Positions 42,220 through 51,240 of a stretch of 64,000 nucleotides of DNA are shown in pieces. The notes below the pieces were generated by a model. That model was not told the origin of the DNA and searched no databases. It saw only the letters and a program-made list of their open reading frames with translations. Numbering within the stretch: the first letter of the stretch is position 1; each line of letters begins with the position of its first letter. The position numbers and the translations under genes were made by a program. Source of the stretch: Rhodobium gokarnense (GTDB lineage: Bacteria > Pseudomonadota > Alphaproteobacteria > Rhizobiales > Rhodobiaceae); NCBI RefSeq assembly GCF_025961475.1, contig NZ_JAOQNS010000017.1, forward strand, positions 1 to 64,000, in the 5' to 3' direction.

Positions 42220-42391
42220 GGCGGTCCCGGGAAACCGGCGCCGGCCGGTTTGCAGACCGGGCGCGCGCAACCCGCCATTGACGGGGCGGCGGGGGGCGAT
42301 AGAGTGCTGGAAAAATACGAACTGGCGCGGTTTTGACGCCGCTTGCCGCAGGCGTCAAGGGCTGAGGGCCGGTCCTTTCGGGAGGAATTTC

Positions 42392-44179
42392 ATGAGCTAC
42401 CGCGCGCCGGTATCCGATATCGCCTTCACCCTGAAGCACATGACCGGCGTCTCGGAGCTTCTTGCCGATGGTCGTTTCGGCGACCTCAGCGAAGACCTGA
42501 TGGACGCCATCCTGGAGGAAGCCGGCAAGTTCGCCAGCGAGGAGATCGCGCCGCTGAACCGCGTCGGCGATGCGGAACACGCCCACTTCAAGGACGGCAA
42601 GGTCACCATGCCGGAGGGCTGGCGGCGGGTCTACGAGGCCTGGTGCGCGGCCGGCTGGGCGGGGCTTTCGGCGCCGGAGGAATTCGGCGGCCAGGGGCTG
42701 CCGACGATCATGCTGGCCGCGACCCAGGAGATGTGGAACGCGGCCTCCATGGCCTTCGGCGTCGGCCCGACGCTGACCGTCGGCTCCATCGAGGCCTTCG
42801 CCGCCCATGCCAGCCCCGAGGTCCAGGAGCGCTATCTGACGAAGCTCGTCTCGGGCGAGTGGATGGCGACCATGAACCTGACCGAGCCCCAGGCCGGCTC
42901 CGACCTCAACGCGCTGCGCACCCGCGCCGAGCGCGCCGGCGACGGCAGCTACCGCCTCTTCGGCCAGAAGATCTTCATCACCTATGGCGAGCACGACCTC
43001 ACCGACAACATCGTCCATCTGGTGCTGGCGCGCCTGCCCGATGCGCCGGCCGGCACCAGGGGCATCTCGCTCTTTGCCGTGCCGAAATACCTCGTCAACG
43101 AGGACGGCAGCTTGGGTGCCGCCAACGACCTCGTCTGCGCCAATGTGGAGGAAAAGCTCGGCATCCACGGCTCGCCCACCTGCACCATGCACTATGGCGA
43201 CAAGGACGGTGCCGTCGGCTGGCTGGTCGGGGAAGAAAACCGCGGCCTTGCCTGCATGTTCACGATGATGAACAACGCCCGCCTGATCGTCGGCCTGCAA
43301 GGGGTCGGCATCGCCGAACGCGCCTTCCAGCAGGCGCTTGCCTATGCCGAGGAGCGCCGCCAGGGCCGCAGCCCGGACTGGCAGGGCGAGGGCATGGCGC
43401 CGATCGCGCTGCACCCGGATGTGCGCCGCAACCTCGCCACCATGAAGGCGCTCGCCCACGCCTCGCGCGCCATCTGCTACGCCTGCGCCGAGGCCATCGA
43501 CCGCGGCCGCATCGAGGAGGGGGAGGCCGGAAAGACCTGGCAGGAGCGGGCGAACCTGTTGACGCCGCTCGCCAAGGCGTTTTCCACCGACATCGGCTTT
43601 GAGGTCGCCTCCATCGGCGTCCAGATCCATGGCGGCATGGGCTATGTGGAGGAGACCGGCGCCGCCCAGCACCTGCGCGATTCCCGCATCGCCATGATCT
43701 ACGAGGGCACCAACGGCATCCAGGCCATCGACCTCGTGATGCGCAAGCTGCCCCAGTCCGGCGGCGAGGCCGTGCGCGGATACCTCTCTGAGCTGAGGGA
43801 CGTGGCGGAGCGCGCCGGCGCCTCCAACCGGGTCGACTTCGGCCGCATCGGCGAGCGTTTGAACGCCGCGCTGGACGATGCCGAGGCCGCCACCGAGTGG
43901 CTCCTTTCCGCCGTCGGCGAGGGGCGCATCTCCGAGGCGCTGGCCGGGGCAACGCCCTATCTGAGGCTCCTGTCGCTCGCCGCCGGCGGCGCCGGCCTTG
44001 CCCGCGGCGCGCTTGCCGCGGCGAGTTCCGCCGATGGCTCGGGCGCCGCCGCCGCCCACATCCACACCGCCCGGTTCTTTGCCGAGAACATCCTGACGGC
44101 CAGCGGCGGCCTGAAGGAAACGGTCACCGGCGGCGCGGCGAGCATCCTTGCCGCCGATCCCGACCTCCTGTCGGCGTGA
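42392..44179 (+). CDS. Acyl-CoA dehydrogenase, DmdC-like long form
   Basis: 595 aa, FAD flavoprotein. N-terminal helical domain, [35 protein letters not shown] (FAD/substrate), [24 protein letters not shown] with the downstream catalytic region, and an extra C-terminal helical domain (from ~470). The ~595-aa length and Ser/Gly pattern fit the group with 3-methylmercaptopropionyl-CoA dehydrogenase DmdC, but many members act on other acyl-CoAs. GGAGGAATTTC ribosome site. Couples 5 nt upstream to a crotonase gene. Confidence 0.9.
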   Translation: MSYRAPVSDIAFTLKHMTGVSELLADGRFGDLSEDLMDAILEEAGKFASEEIAPLNRVGDAEHAHFKDGKVTMPEGWRRVYEAWCAAGWAGLSAPEEFGGQGLPTIMLAATQEMWNAASMAFGVGPTLTVGSIEAFAAHASPEVQERYLTKLVSGEWMATMNLTEPQAGSDLNALRTRAERAGDGSYRLFGQKIFITYGEHDLTDNIVHLVLARLPDAPAGTRGISLFAVPKYLVNEDGSLGAANDLVCANVEEKLGIHGSPTCTMHYGDKDGAVGWLVGEENRGLACMFTMMNNARLIVGLQGVGIAERAFQQALAYAEERRQGRSPDWQGEGMAPIALHPDVRRNLATMKALAHASRAICYACAEAIDRGRIEEGEAGKTWQERANLLTPLAKAFSTDIGFEVASIGVQIHGGMGYVEETGAAQHLRDSRIAMIYEGTNGIQAIDLVMRKLPQSGGEAVRGYLSELRDVAERAGASNRVDFGRIGERLNAALDDAEAATEWLLSAVGEGRISEALAGATPYLRLLSLAAGGAGLARGALAAASSADGSGAAAAHIHTARFFAENILTASGGLKETVTGGAASILAADPDLLSA

Positions 44180-44184
44180 CCGCG

Positions 44185-44937
44185 ATGACCGAACACATCC
44201 GCATCGACCGCGAGGCCGGCGTCCAGTGCCTGCGCCTTGACCGGCCGGAAAAGAAGAACGCGATCACCAACGCCATGTACGAGACGCTCACCGAGGGGCT
44301 TCGCACCGGCGAGCAGGACGAAGCCGTTCGCGTCCATCTGCTCGCCGGCGTGCCCGGCGCGTTCACGGCCGGCAACGACATCGAGGATTTTTTGAGTTTT
44401 GCCGAGGAGGGAGCGCTCGGCGATGCGGTGATCCATTTCCTGAAGACGCTGGCGACCGTCGACAAGCCGATGATCGCTGCCGTCGATGGGCTCGCCATCG
44501 GCATCGGCACCACCATGCTGATGCACTGCGACCTGGTCTATGCCAGCCCGAACTCGGTCTTCCGCACACCCTTCCTCGACCTCGGCCTGGTGCCGGAGGC
44601 GGCGTCCAGTCTGCTCGCGCCGCGGCTCCTGGGCCTGCCGCGGGCCTTCGAGCTGCTCTGCCTCGGCGCCACCTTCGACGCCGAACAGGCCCACGCCGCC
44701 GGCCTCGTCAACGCGGTGGTGCGCAGCGACGACGTGGAGACCCAGGCCTTCGCCGCGGCCCGCGAACTGGCCGCCAAGCCTCAGGCCGCCCTGACAGCGG
44801 CGCGCCGCCTCCTGCGCGGCGACCCGATGGACGTCATCGCCCGCATCGAGGAGGAAGCCGACCTCTTCCGCGAGCGCCTGCGCTCCGAGGAAGCCCGCAC
44901 GGCGTTCCACAGTTTTTTGAGCGGCAAGCCGGGGTAG
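44185..44937 (+). CDS. Enoyl-CoA hydratase/isomerase (crotonase family)
   Basis: 250 aa. Oxyanion-hole segments VPGAFTAGNDIEDF and DGLAIGIGTTMLMHCDLVYA; the catalytic Glu position reads LGLVPEAASSLL, with a Glu that may serve as in isomerases. Probably hydrates or isomerises the product of the dehydrogenase 5 nt upstream, with which it forms a two-gene operon. Substrate chain is unknown. Confidence 0.9.
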   Translation: MTEHIRIDREAGVQCLRLDRPEKKNAITNAMYETLTEGLRTGEQDEAVRVHLLAGVPGAFTAGNDIEDFLSFAEEGALGDAVIHFLKTLATVDKPMIAAVDGLAIGIGTTMLMHCDLVYASPNSVFRTPFLDLGLVPEAASSLLAPRLLGLPRAFELLCLGATFDAEQAHAAGLVNAVVRSDDVETQAFAAARELAAKPQAALTAARRLLRGDPMDVIARIEEEADLFRERLRSEEARTAFHSFLSGKPG

Positions 44938-45028
44938 GGGGGCGCCGTCGCGGGCGTTGGAGCGGGTCGCTCCTGGATTGCTTCGCTCCGCTCGCAATGA
45001 CAATAAGTGTTTGATTTATAAACAAGAC

Positions 45029-45068
45029 GTCATTGCGAGGAGGCCGTCAGGCCGACGCGGCAATCCAG
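45029..45068. repeat. 40-bp dispersed repeat, copy 2 with inverted partner
   Basis: Same 40 bp as 114-153 with two mismatches. The inverted partner at 44973-45001 keeps CTGGATTG and CTCGCAATGAC, so the pair can fold into a long hairpin across the AT-rich spacer. Confidence 0.8.
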
Positions 45069-45130
45069 CGGGCGTCGGCCACAGGCTCCACTTCTTTTTT
45101 GATGCACCACCGTTAGCCCAAAACTCCGTC

Positions 45131-45300
45131 GTCACCCCGGCCCCCGAGCCGGGGCCTATTGCCCCTCTCCACGCGGTATGCCGGGCGTTGCTTGAGCGAG
45201 GCCTCGGCGCGGCTGTCGGTCAGGTCAGGAATCGAGAGGGGCTACTGTGTCGACAGGGGCAATGGGTCCCGGGTCTCCGCTTCGCTTCGCCCGGGATGAC
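45131..45300. repeat. 170-bp element with inverted ends, copy 1
   Basis: Begins GTCACCCCGGCCCCCGAGCC and ends GCCCGGGATGAC, so the ends are near inverted repeats. A second copy of exactly 170 bp lies at 48299-48468. The ends are conserved between copies; the middle ~70 bp has diverged but kept its length. It has no coding capacity. Confidence 0.75.
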
Positions 45301-45335
45301 GGGAGCGTCGTTGCCCGCATTGGAGCACGCCGGCC

Positions 45336-46337
45336 CTACGCCGCGCCGAATTCCTCGCCGCGGGCCGAATAGCGTTTGGCCTCGCGCCACTTCTTCATCA
45401 GCTCTTCGAGCTCATCGTCGCCGCCTTCCGGCAGGGCGATGCGGAGCTGGATGAGGAGGTCGCCGCGGCCGCCCTTGGAAAGCGGCAGGCCCTTGCCGCG
45501 CAGCCGCATGGTGCGCCCGCCATTGGAGCCGGCCGGAACCGTCATTTCGACGGCGCCCTCCAGCGTCGGCACGCGGACCTTGGCGCCGAGGACGGCCTCG
45601 TCGAGGCCGATCGGCAGGTCGAGGCGCAAGGTGTGGCCATCGACCTTGAAGAGTTTGTGCGGCTGAAAGGCGACCTTGACCAGCGCATCGCCGGCCGGCC
45701 CGCCGAGCTGGCCCGGCTGGCCCTGGCCCTTGAGGCGGATCTGCTGGCCGTCTTCGACGCCCTGGGGCAGCGCCACATCGAGGGTCTTGCCGGTCGGCAG
45801 GGTCACCCGCGCCTTCTTGCCGGCGACGACGTCCTCAAGGCTGACGGAGGCCGTCACCGCAACGTCCTCGCCGCGCACGGCCTGGGGCTGGGCCCGGCCG
45901 CCGAAGCCGCCGGCCTTGGCGCGCCGGCCGCCGCCCATGCCGCCCCCCATTCCGCCAAGAATCTGGCTGAGGATGTCGTCCATGCCGACGTCGGACATGT
46001 TTTCCGCCGAATGGCGGAAGCCATGGGCCTGGCCGCGGTCGCCGCCGAAGCCGCCAAAACCACCGAACCCGCCGAAGCCGCCGCCTGGATGGCCCTCGAA
46101 GCCCTGGAAGGTCGGCTTGCCCTCGGCGTCGATCTCGCCGCGGTCGAACTTGCCCCGCTTTTCCTTGTCGCCGACGATTTCGTAGGCGGTGTTGATCTCG
46201 GAGAATTTCGCCTGCGCGGCCTTGTCCCCCGGATTGCTGTCCGGATGGAACTTCTTCGCCAGCTTGCGGAAGGCCTTCTTGACGTCGCCCTCCGAAGCGT
46301 CCCGCGAAACACCGAGAACGGTATAAGGATCACGCAT
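45336..46337 (-). CDS. DnaJ-class co-chaperone, CbpA-like
   Basis: 333 aa. J-domain with the HPD triad (AKKFHPDSNPG, residues ~31-33), a long Gly/Phe-rich region, no CXXCXGXG zinc fingers, then two C-terminal beta-sandwich domains (VALPQGVEDGQQIRLKGQG, VPAGSNGGRTMRLRGKGLP). This is the CbpA/type II form, stimulating DnaK. Divergent from pdxH across 240 nt, a conserved pair in Rhizobiales. Confidence 0.92.
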   Translation of the reverse strand: MRDPYTVLGVSRDASEGDVKKAFRKLAKKFHPDSNPGDKAAQAKFSEINTAYEIVGDKEKRGKFDRGEIDAEGKPTFQGFEGHPGGGFGGFGGFGGFGGDRGQAHGFRHSAENMSDVGMDDILSQILGGMGGGMGGGRRAKAGGFGGRAQPQAVRGEDVAVTASVSLEDVVAGKKARVTLPTGKTLDVALPQGVEDGQQIRLKGQGQPGQLGGPAGDALVKVAFQPHKLFKVDGHTLRLDLPIGLDEAVLGAKVRVPTLEGAVEMTVPAGSNGGRTMRLRGKGLPLSKGGRGDLLIQLRIALPEGGDDELEELMKKWREAKRYSARGEEFGAA

Positions 46338-46577
46338 TCAGATCGTCCCGTACCTTGTCTGTCTCGCCAACGGCACGCCTTGCGCCCATCGGCTGTCTCT
46401 CACCGGCAATATGGGAACCGATAGGAAAAAATTCCAGACGCCGGCAATGCTGCCGCGGCCGGTCGCGCCGCCGGCGCGCCCACCGAGTTGTAGCGGCTGG
46501 CGGGGTGATTGTCAGCGCGATTTGCTGTATTCCGCGATCGAGTAGCAACAACAGACAAACGATCAGGATCTCCAGCC

Positions 46578-47195
46578 GTGACCCAAGAGGCCGAAGAACA
46601 CGACATTTTCGACAGCGACGAGCCGTTCCGCCTGTTCGGCGACTGGCTCGCCGAGGCGGAAAAGACCGAACCGAACGACCCGAACGCCATGGCGCTGGCG
46701 ACCGTCGACGAGACCGGCCTGCCGGACGTGCGCATGGTGCTGCTGAAGGGCGTCGATGCGACCGGCTTCGTCTTCTACACCAATCTGGAAAGTGCCAAGG
46801 GCGTCGAACTCGCCGCAACGCCGAAGGCCGCGCTCTGCTTTCACTGGAAGAGCCTGCGCCGGCAGGTGCGCGTGCGCGGTCCGGTCGTCGCGGTTACAGC
46901 GGAAGAGGCGGACGCCTATTACGACAGCCGGGCGCGCCAGAGCCGCATCGGGGCCTGGGCCTCGAAGCAGTCACGGCCGCTGGAAAGCCGCTTCCACCTG
47001 GAAAAGGAAGTCGCGCGCTATGCCGCCAAATACGGCATCGGCAAGGTGCCCCGGCCGCCGCATTGGTCGGGGTTCCGCGTGGTGCCGCAATCGATCGAGT
47101 TCTGGCGCGATCGCCCGTTCCGGCTGCATGACCGCCTGGTCTTCAGCCGCGCCCACGACGAGGCGCCGTGGCAAACGGTGCGTCTGTTCCCGTAG
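46578..47195 (+). CDS. pdxH: Pyridoxamine/pyridoxine 5'-phosphate oxidase
   Basis: 205 aa FMN enzyme making pyridoxal 5'-phosphate. Visible: [49 protein letters not shown] and the C-terminal [21 protein letters not shown] signature. GTG at 46578 follows AGGAT; frame upstream is AT-richer and non-coding. Full length. Confidence 0.95.
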   Translation: MTQEAEEHDIFDSDEPFRLFGDWLAEAEKTEPNDPNAMALATVDETGLPDVRMVLLKGVDATGFVFYTNLESAKGVELAATPKAALCFHWKSLRRQVRVRGPVVAVTAEEADAYYDSRARQSRIGAWASKQSRPLESRFHLEKEVARYAAKYGIGKVPRPPHWSGFRVVPQSIEFWRDRPFRLHDRLVFSRAHDEAPWQTVRLFP

Positions 47196-47356
47196 ACGGG
47201 AAGAGCGCGAACGCCGAACATCCCGACCCGTTCACCGCAAACGCCGTCCCGCCATTGGCGGCGCGCCCTGCGAAATCGCCGAATAACCCGTCCTCGCGGC
47301 GTGACGCCGGCAAGGGGAGCGGCGATGTCGGGATGTTTTTTAAGAAGACCCGGTCG

Positions 47357-47503
47357 TCACTTGCGCGACTTGCCGGCGTCCTTCTTTTCCGAGCAGCAAA
47401 TGGCAGCAGCGCTGACGGCCGCGATGCCGACCGGCTTGTACAGACGGTCCAGATCCGATTCCTTCTCGTTTCGGATCAGTGCTTCGGCAGTCTTGTAGTC
47501 CAT
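47357..47503 (-). CDS. Small 48-aa protein, unknown
   Basis: ATG at 47503, TGA at 47357-47359. It begins MDYKTAEALIRNEKESDLDR and ends CCSEKKDAGKSRK. Codons are strongly native (GAC, AAG, CTG, ATC, GCC, GGC, TCG), unlike the flanking spacer. A central short hydrophobic Ala-rich stretch (VGIAAVSAAAICC) ends in two Cys; the rest is charged. The ribosome site is poor (GGGTGGG). It is downstream of and opposite to pdxH. A hairpin (GCGGACCC/GGGTCCGC) lies 28 nt upstream. Real gene status is likely but not sure. Confidence 0.5.
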   Translation of the reverse strand: MDYKTAEALIRNEKESDLDRLYKPVGIAAVSAAAICCSEKKDAGKSRK

Positions 47504-48298
47504 AACGAAAACCCACCCGTCATGTGGTTTGCGGACCCTGACACGTTTCCCCGGGTCCGCGGGTTGTGACAGTTGTGCGCCCGGTCTCGGACGCGATGGC
47601 TCACCTAGGAGGCGATTACGCCATAATCGTGATGGTTTCTGAAACCTTCCCTATCGAGCCAATCACATTCTGTGTCGCTCTATGACATCTCCCGCCGATT
47701 TCGGCGCCATGGTGCAATTTTCGGCATCCTGCTACCGGGGCCGCATCTTCAATGTGCATGGCATGTGGGGATGAAAGAGTATTTCGAATACTTGTTATAC
47801 CCGAAGGCGCGTCCGATGGCGGCATCGCCGCGGATTCCGAAATGACAATGAAAACAGTAAAATGGAATCCCTTGTGTCAATAATACGGTCTTTTGCGGGA
47901 AGCCCGCGAAACGCGTTAAGAGGCGCAAGGAATTGGTCGAAAAGCGTTTTTCGCCGTCGGCACTGTTGCACAAAAACCGCGCGTGCGAACGAATGCGAAT
48001 CTGTGATCACGAAAATGCTTTGAGCGGCACATGATACCGTATTCGAGGCGGAATGTTACAAGGCGTGAGCCTGATCCGCGGCAGGTCGTTAACACTTTCG
48101 CCCGCGCGTTTACTCCTCCCGACCAGTCCAAAACTGCGAATCTCAGGAATTCCCCTTATCCATCAAAAGTATAAGACGGCCCTTGAATCCACTTAATGCA
48201 TGCAGAATGAATAGGTGGAGCGAGCCGGCATGGCGATGCGGGTGAGGCGGTGCATACGGGCGCTGGAGACCCGGCACGCGCTATCGTTTCCCTCTCCC

Positions 48299-48468
48299 GT
48301 CACCCCGGCCCCGGAGCCGGGGCCTAATGCCCCTCACCACACGGTATGCCGTGGGTTGGCGGAATAAGGTCTTTGCGCCGGTGACGGCCGTATCAAGGTC
48401 CGCGACGGGCTACCGCGTCGAGGTGGGCAATAGGCCCCGGGTCTGCGCTTCGCTCCGCCCGGGGTGAC
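48299..48468. repeat. 170-bp element with inverted ends, copy 2
   Basis: Begins GTCACCCCGGCCCCGGAGCC and ends CCGCCCGGGGTGAC. Matches 45131-45300 over both ends (including GCCTAATGCCCCT and GGGCAATAGG words) and in total length of 170 bp. Same orientation. Confidence 0.75.
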
Positions 48469-48518
48469 GATTGAGTATGCAGCGGGCACCGCGCTCCAGC
48501 CCGGACGCTTGGCACCTC

Positions 48519-48722
48519 GATCCCGAAAGGGATCGCAAGGGCGACCGGCCGCCGGCGCCGATGCGCCGCCCCCGCGGAGGCCAGTGAGCGCAGCGAACGC
48601 GCGGCCGCGAGCGACAAATGATCCCGAAAGGGATCGCAAGGCCGAATGGCCGCCGGCGCCGACGCGCCGCCCCCGCGAAAGGCCAGTGAGCGCCAGCGAA
48701 CGCTCGGCCGCGGGCGAAAAAA
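48519..48722. repeat. Two tandem ~101-bp repeats
   Basis: Unit 1 48519-48619, unit 2 48620-48722. Each starts with the palindrome GATCCCGAAAGGGATC, then CGCAAGG, a GCCGGCGCCGA block and AGGCCAGTGAGCG. About ten differences separate the units, so the duplication is not brand new. It abuts the 3' end of the aminotransferase gene and might give its mRNA a structured tail. Confidence 0.85.
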
Positions 48723-48726
48723 CTCC

Positions 48727-50109
48727 TCACTTCTCCCTGAGCCCCTCCTTGCGCACCCAGTCCTCCGCGTCATTCAGCGCCGCTTCCATCTTGTCGAACA
48801 GGAGGTCCAGTTCCGCCTCGGTGATGACCATCGGCGGGCAGAGGGCGACGGTGTCGCCGATCGGCCGGAGGATCGCGCCGCGCGCCTCGGCGAACTTGAC
48901 CATACGGCCGGCAACGCCGGCCTTGGCGTCGAACGGCCGCTTCGTTGCCTTGTCGGCGACCAGCTCCACGCCGCCGATGAGCCCCTTGCCGCGCGCCTCG
49001 CCGACCAGCGGATGGTCGGCCAGCTTTGCGAGCCGCGCCTCGAACTGCGGCGCGAGTTTCCGCACATGGCCGATGATGTCGCGCTTCTGGTAGATCTCGA
49101 TCGCCTTGGCGCCGACGGCGCAGCCGAGCGGGTGGCCGCCATAGGTGAAGCCGTGGCCAAAGGCGCCGAGCTTGGCGGATTCCGCCTCGAACGCCTCGAC
49201 CATCCGCTCCGGCACCAGTACCGCGCCGAGCGGCGCATAGGCCGACGTCATCTGCTTGGCGGCCGACAGCGTGTCGGGCTCGAACCCGTAGGTCTCCGCG
49301 CCCCACCAGTTGCCGGTCCGCCCGAAGCCGCAGATCACCTCGTCGTCGATGAAGAGGATGTCGTGCTCGGCAAGGATCGGCCGGATCGCCTGGAAATAGC
49401 CCTCCGGCGGCAGGATGACGCCGCCCGCGCCCATGATCGGCTCGGCGATGAAGGCGGCGATGGTCTCCGGGCCTTCCTCCTCGATCAAGGCTGTCAGGTT
49501 CGCCGCCAGCCGGGCGACGAAATCGGCCTCGCTCTCGCCCGGCTCGGCGAAGCGATAGTGGTGCGGGCAGTCGGTGTGGAGGACGCCCGCCACCGGCAGG
49601 TCGAAGTCGCCATGGACGATCGGCAGCCCGGTCAGCGAACCGCTCATCACGGTGACCCCGTGATAGGCCTTCATGCGCGAGATGATCTTCTTCTTTTCCG
49701 GCCGGCCGAGGGCGTTGTTGTAGTACCAGGCGAGCTTGACCTGGGTGTCGTTGGCCTCCGAGCCGGACGAGGTGAAGAACACCTTGGAGACCGGCATCGG
49801 CGCGATCTCCTTCAGCTTTTCGCCAAGCTCGATGGCCGGCTCCATGCCCTTTCCGCCGAACAAATGATAGTAGGGGAGCTTGTGCATCTGCTCGGTGGCG
49901 GCCTCGATCAACTCCTCGTCGCCGAAGCCGAGGCCGGCGCACCAGAGCCCGGACATGCCCTCGATATATTCGTTGCCTTGCGTGTCGTAGACGAAGACGC
50001 CCTTGCCGTGGTCGAGCACGAGGGGGCCGGTCTGGGGCAGCGTGTGCAGCGGCGTATAGGGGTGGAGGATGGTGGCGAGATCGCGCGCCTGGACATTGGT
50101 CAGCGGCAT
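48727..50109 (-). CDS. Class III (omega) aminotransferase
   Basis: 460 aa PLP enzyme. Family signatures: GNEYIEGMSGLWCAGLGFG, FFTSSGSEANDTQVKLAWYY, SRMKAYHG, FIDDEVICGFGRTGNWWGAE and the PLP-lysine in SAAKQMTSAYAPLGAV. It fits the group of putrescine, taurine or beta-alanine:pyruvate transaminases, common in Rhizobiales; the amine donor cannot be told. GAGGAG precedes the ATG at 50109. Tandem repeats directly follow its stop. Confidence 0.9.
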   Translation of the reverse strand: MPLTNVQARDLATILHPYTPLHTLPQTGPLVLDHGKGVFVYDTQGNEYIEGMSGLWCAGLGFGDEELIEAATEQMHKLPYYHLFGGKGMEPAIELGEKLKEIAPMPVSKVFFTSSGSEANDTQVKLAWYYNNALGRPEKKKIISRMKAYHGVTVMSGSLTGLPIVHGDFDLPVAGVLHTDCPHHYRFAEPGESEADFVARLAANLTALIEEEGPETIAAFIAEPIMGAGGVILPPEGYFQAIRPILAEHDILFIDDEVICGFGRTGNWWGAETYGFEPDTLSAAKQMTSAYAPLGAVLVPERMVEAFEAESAKLGAFGHGFTYGGHPLGCAVGAKAIEIYQKRDIIGHVRKLAPQFEARLAKLADHPLVGEARGKGLIGGVELVADKATKRPFDAKAGVAGRMVKFAEARGAILRPIGDTVALCPPMVITEAELDLLFDKMEAALNDAEDWVRKEGLREK

Positions 50110-50334
50110 GGTCGGCTCCTCAAATGACAAAAGAAGGCGCGGCCGTCGGGCTCTCTCTTTTGTCGAAAAAAGGGCGCGGCCGGGTCGTGATGATCCTCCA
50201 AGCCTGATCACAGTTGTGGGGTGACCGCAAGGCCCGCCGTTGGCGCGGCGCCAAGGGGCTGCTATGTCGTCGCGCGGCGCCGGACGCGCCTGATCGTTGG
50301 TGAACCGTGAAGACCGGCAGGGGGAGAAAAAAAC

Positions 50335-51036
50335 GTGACGATCCGGGCTGTGCTGTTCGACAAGGACGGAACGCTACTCGATTTCGACGCCACCTTCGGC
50401 CCGGCCGCCCATGCGGTGCTGTCGGAGCTCTGCGCAGGCGACGCGGCGACGCTGGCGGACCTTGCCGCAATCGCCGGCTACGACCTGGCGACCCAGCGCT
50501 TCTCCCGCGACTCCATCATTTTCGCCAACGCCACCGGCGACTACGCCCCATTCCTCGCCGAGCGGCTGGGCATCGCCTGCGACGCCGCCCTCATCTCCCG
50601 CATCGATCGGCTCCTGGAGGAAAACTCCGTCCGCCACGCCGCAACCCTCCCCGGCGCGGAAGCCCTCTTAAAAGACCTCGCCGCCGCCAACATCCTCACC
50701 GCCTGCATCACCAACGACACGGAATCCTGCGCTAGAGCCCAACTCGCCACCGTCGGCATCGACGTGCATCTAAAGGACGTCATCGGCTACGACACCGGCC
50801 ACGGCTGGAAACCCGACCCCGGCCAGATCAACGCCTTCGCAAAGATGAACGGGCTGGCGGCGCACGAAATCGCCTTCGTCGGCGACTCCTTGCACGACAT
50901 GCACGCGGCAAGGGCCGCCGGGGTGTTGGCGATCGGGGTGACGACGGGGATGCATGACTTGGCGGTGTTGACGGAGCATGCGGATCATGTGGTGGAGGCG
51001 TTGGGAGAGGTGTTGGGGGTGATCGGGGCGGGGTAG
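50335..51036 (+). CDS. HAD-family phosphatase (Gph-like)
   Basis: 233 aa. HAD motifs I-IV visible: FDKDGTLLDFD (nucleophile Asp), TACITNDTES, the Lys in HGWKPDPGQ and FVGDSLHDMHAARAAG. GTG start after GGGGGAG. Phosphoglycolate phosphatase-like, substrate not defined. Codon third positions switch from C-rich to G/T-rich over the last ~170 nt (from about 50870), right before the AT-rich island. Confidence 0.88.
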   Translation: MTIRAVLFDKDGTLLDFDATFGPAAHAVLSELCAGDAATLADLAAIAGYDLATQRFSRDSIIFANATGDYAPFLAERLGIACDAALISRIDRLLEENSVRHAATLPGAEALLKDLAAANILTACITNDTESCARAQLATVGIDVHLKDVIGYDTGHGWKPDPGQINAFAKMNGLAAHEIAFVGDSLHDMHAARAAGVLAIGVTTGMHDLAVLTEHADHVVEALGEVLGVIGAG

Positions 51037-51240
51037 AAGAAAGGCCGTGTTGACTGTTTTTGTCGCCGGACCGATCGAATGTCACTTCATCAGGCGCCCT
51101 GTGCATAAGATGAATTAGTGCATCAATTAATGGATCGCGAATCGTGTAATAATATATTCCAACTTAAAATCTAAACATGAAAATAATGATAACAAATATT
51201 TTGATCTTTAATTATCGCCATTAGGTATTATTTGGTCATA

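Larger units (their letters stand above)
44938..45335. other. Repeat-rich intergenic region
   Basis: 398 nt with no gene. It holds an inverted pair of the 40-bp repeat (44973-45001 and 45029-45068) around an AT-rich centre, and one 170-bp element (45131-45300). It lies between the convergent crotonase and dnaJ-like genes, so it may end both transcripts. Confidence 0.75.
47504..48726. other. Long intergenic region with repeats
   Basis: 1.2 kb. From the left: a hairpin GCGGACCC-N14-GGGTCCGC (47531-47560); about 600 nt (47600-48200) of lower-G+C sequence with no ribosome-site-supported ORF; the 170-bp element (48299-48468); and two 101-bp tandem repeats (48519-48722) that end at the aminotransferase stop. 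The middle part may be a decayed gene, but I see nothing to name. Confidence 0.7.

Noticed and set aside
41288-44065. 925-codon open frame on the minus strand
   Set aside because: It is antisense to the acyl-CoA dehydrogenase and runs into tsaC in another frame; composition is Arg/Gly/Asp-rich as expected for antisense of a high-G+C gene, with no domain.
47749-48131. Short overlapping minus-strand frames in the pdxH-aminotransferase gap
   Set aside because: They lack ribosome sites and native codon bias, and are mutually overlapping; more likely chance frames in AT-richer spacer.
48334-48773. Open frames of 100-126 codons across the repeats
   Set aside because: They are made of the 170-bp and 101-bp repeats translated, with no start signal.
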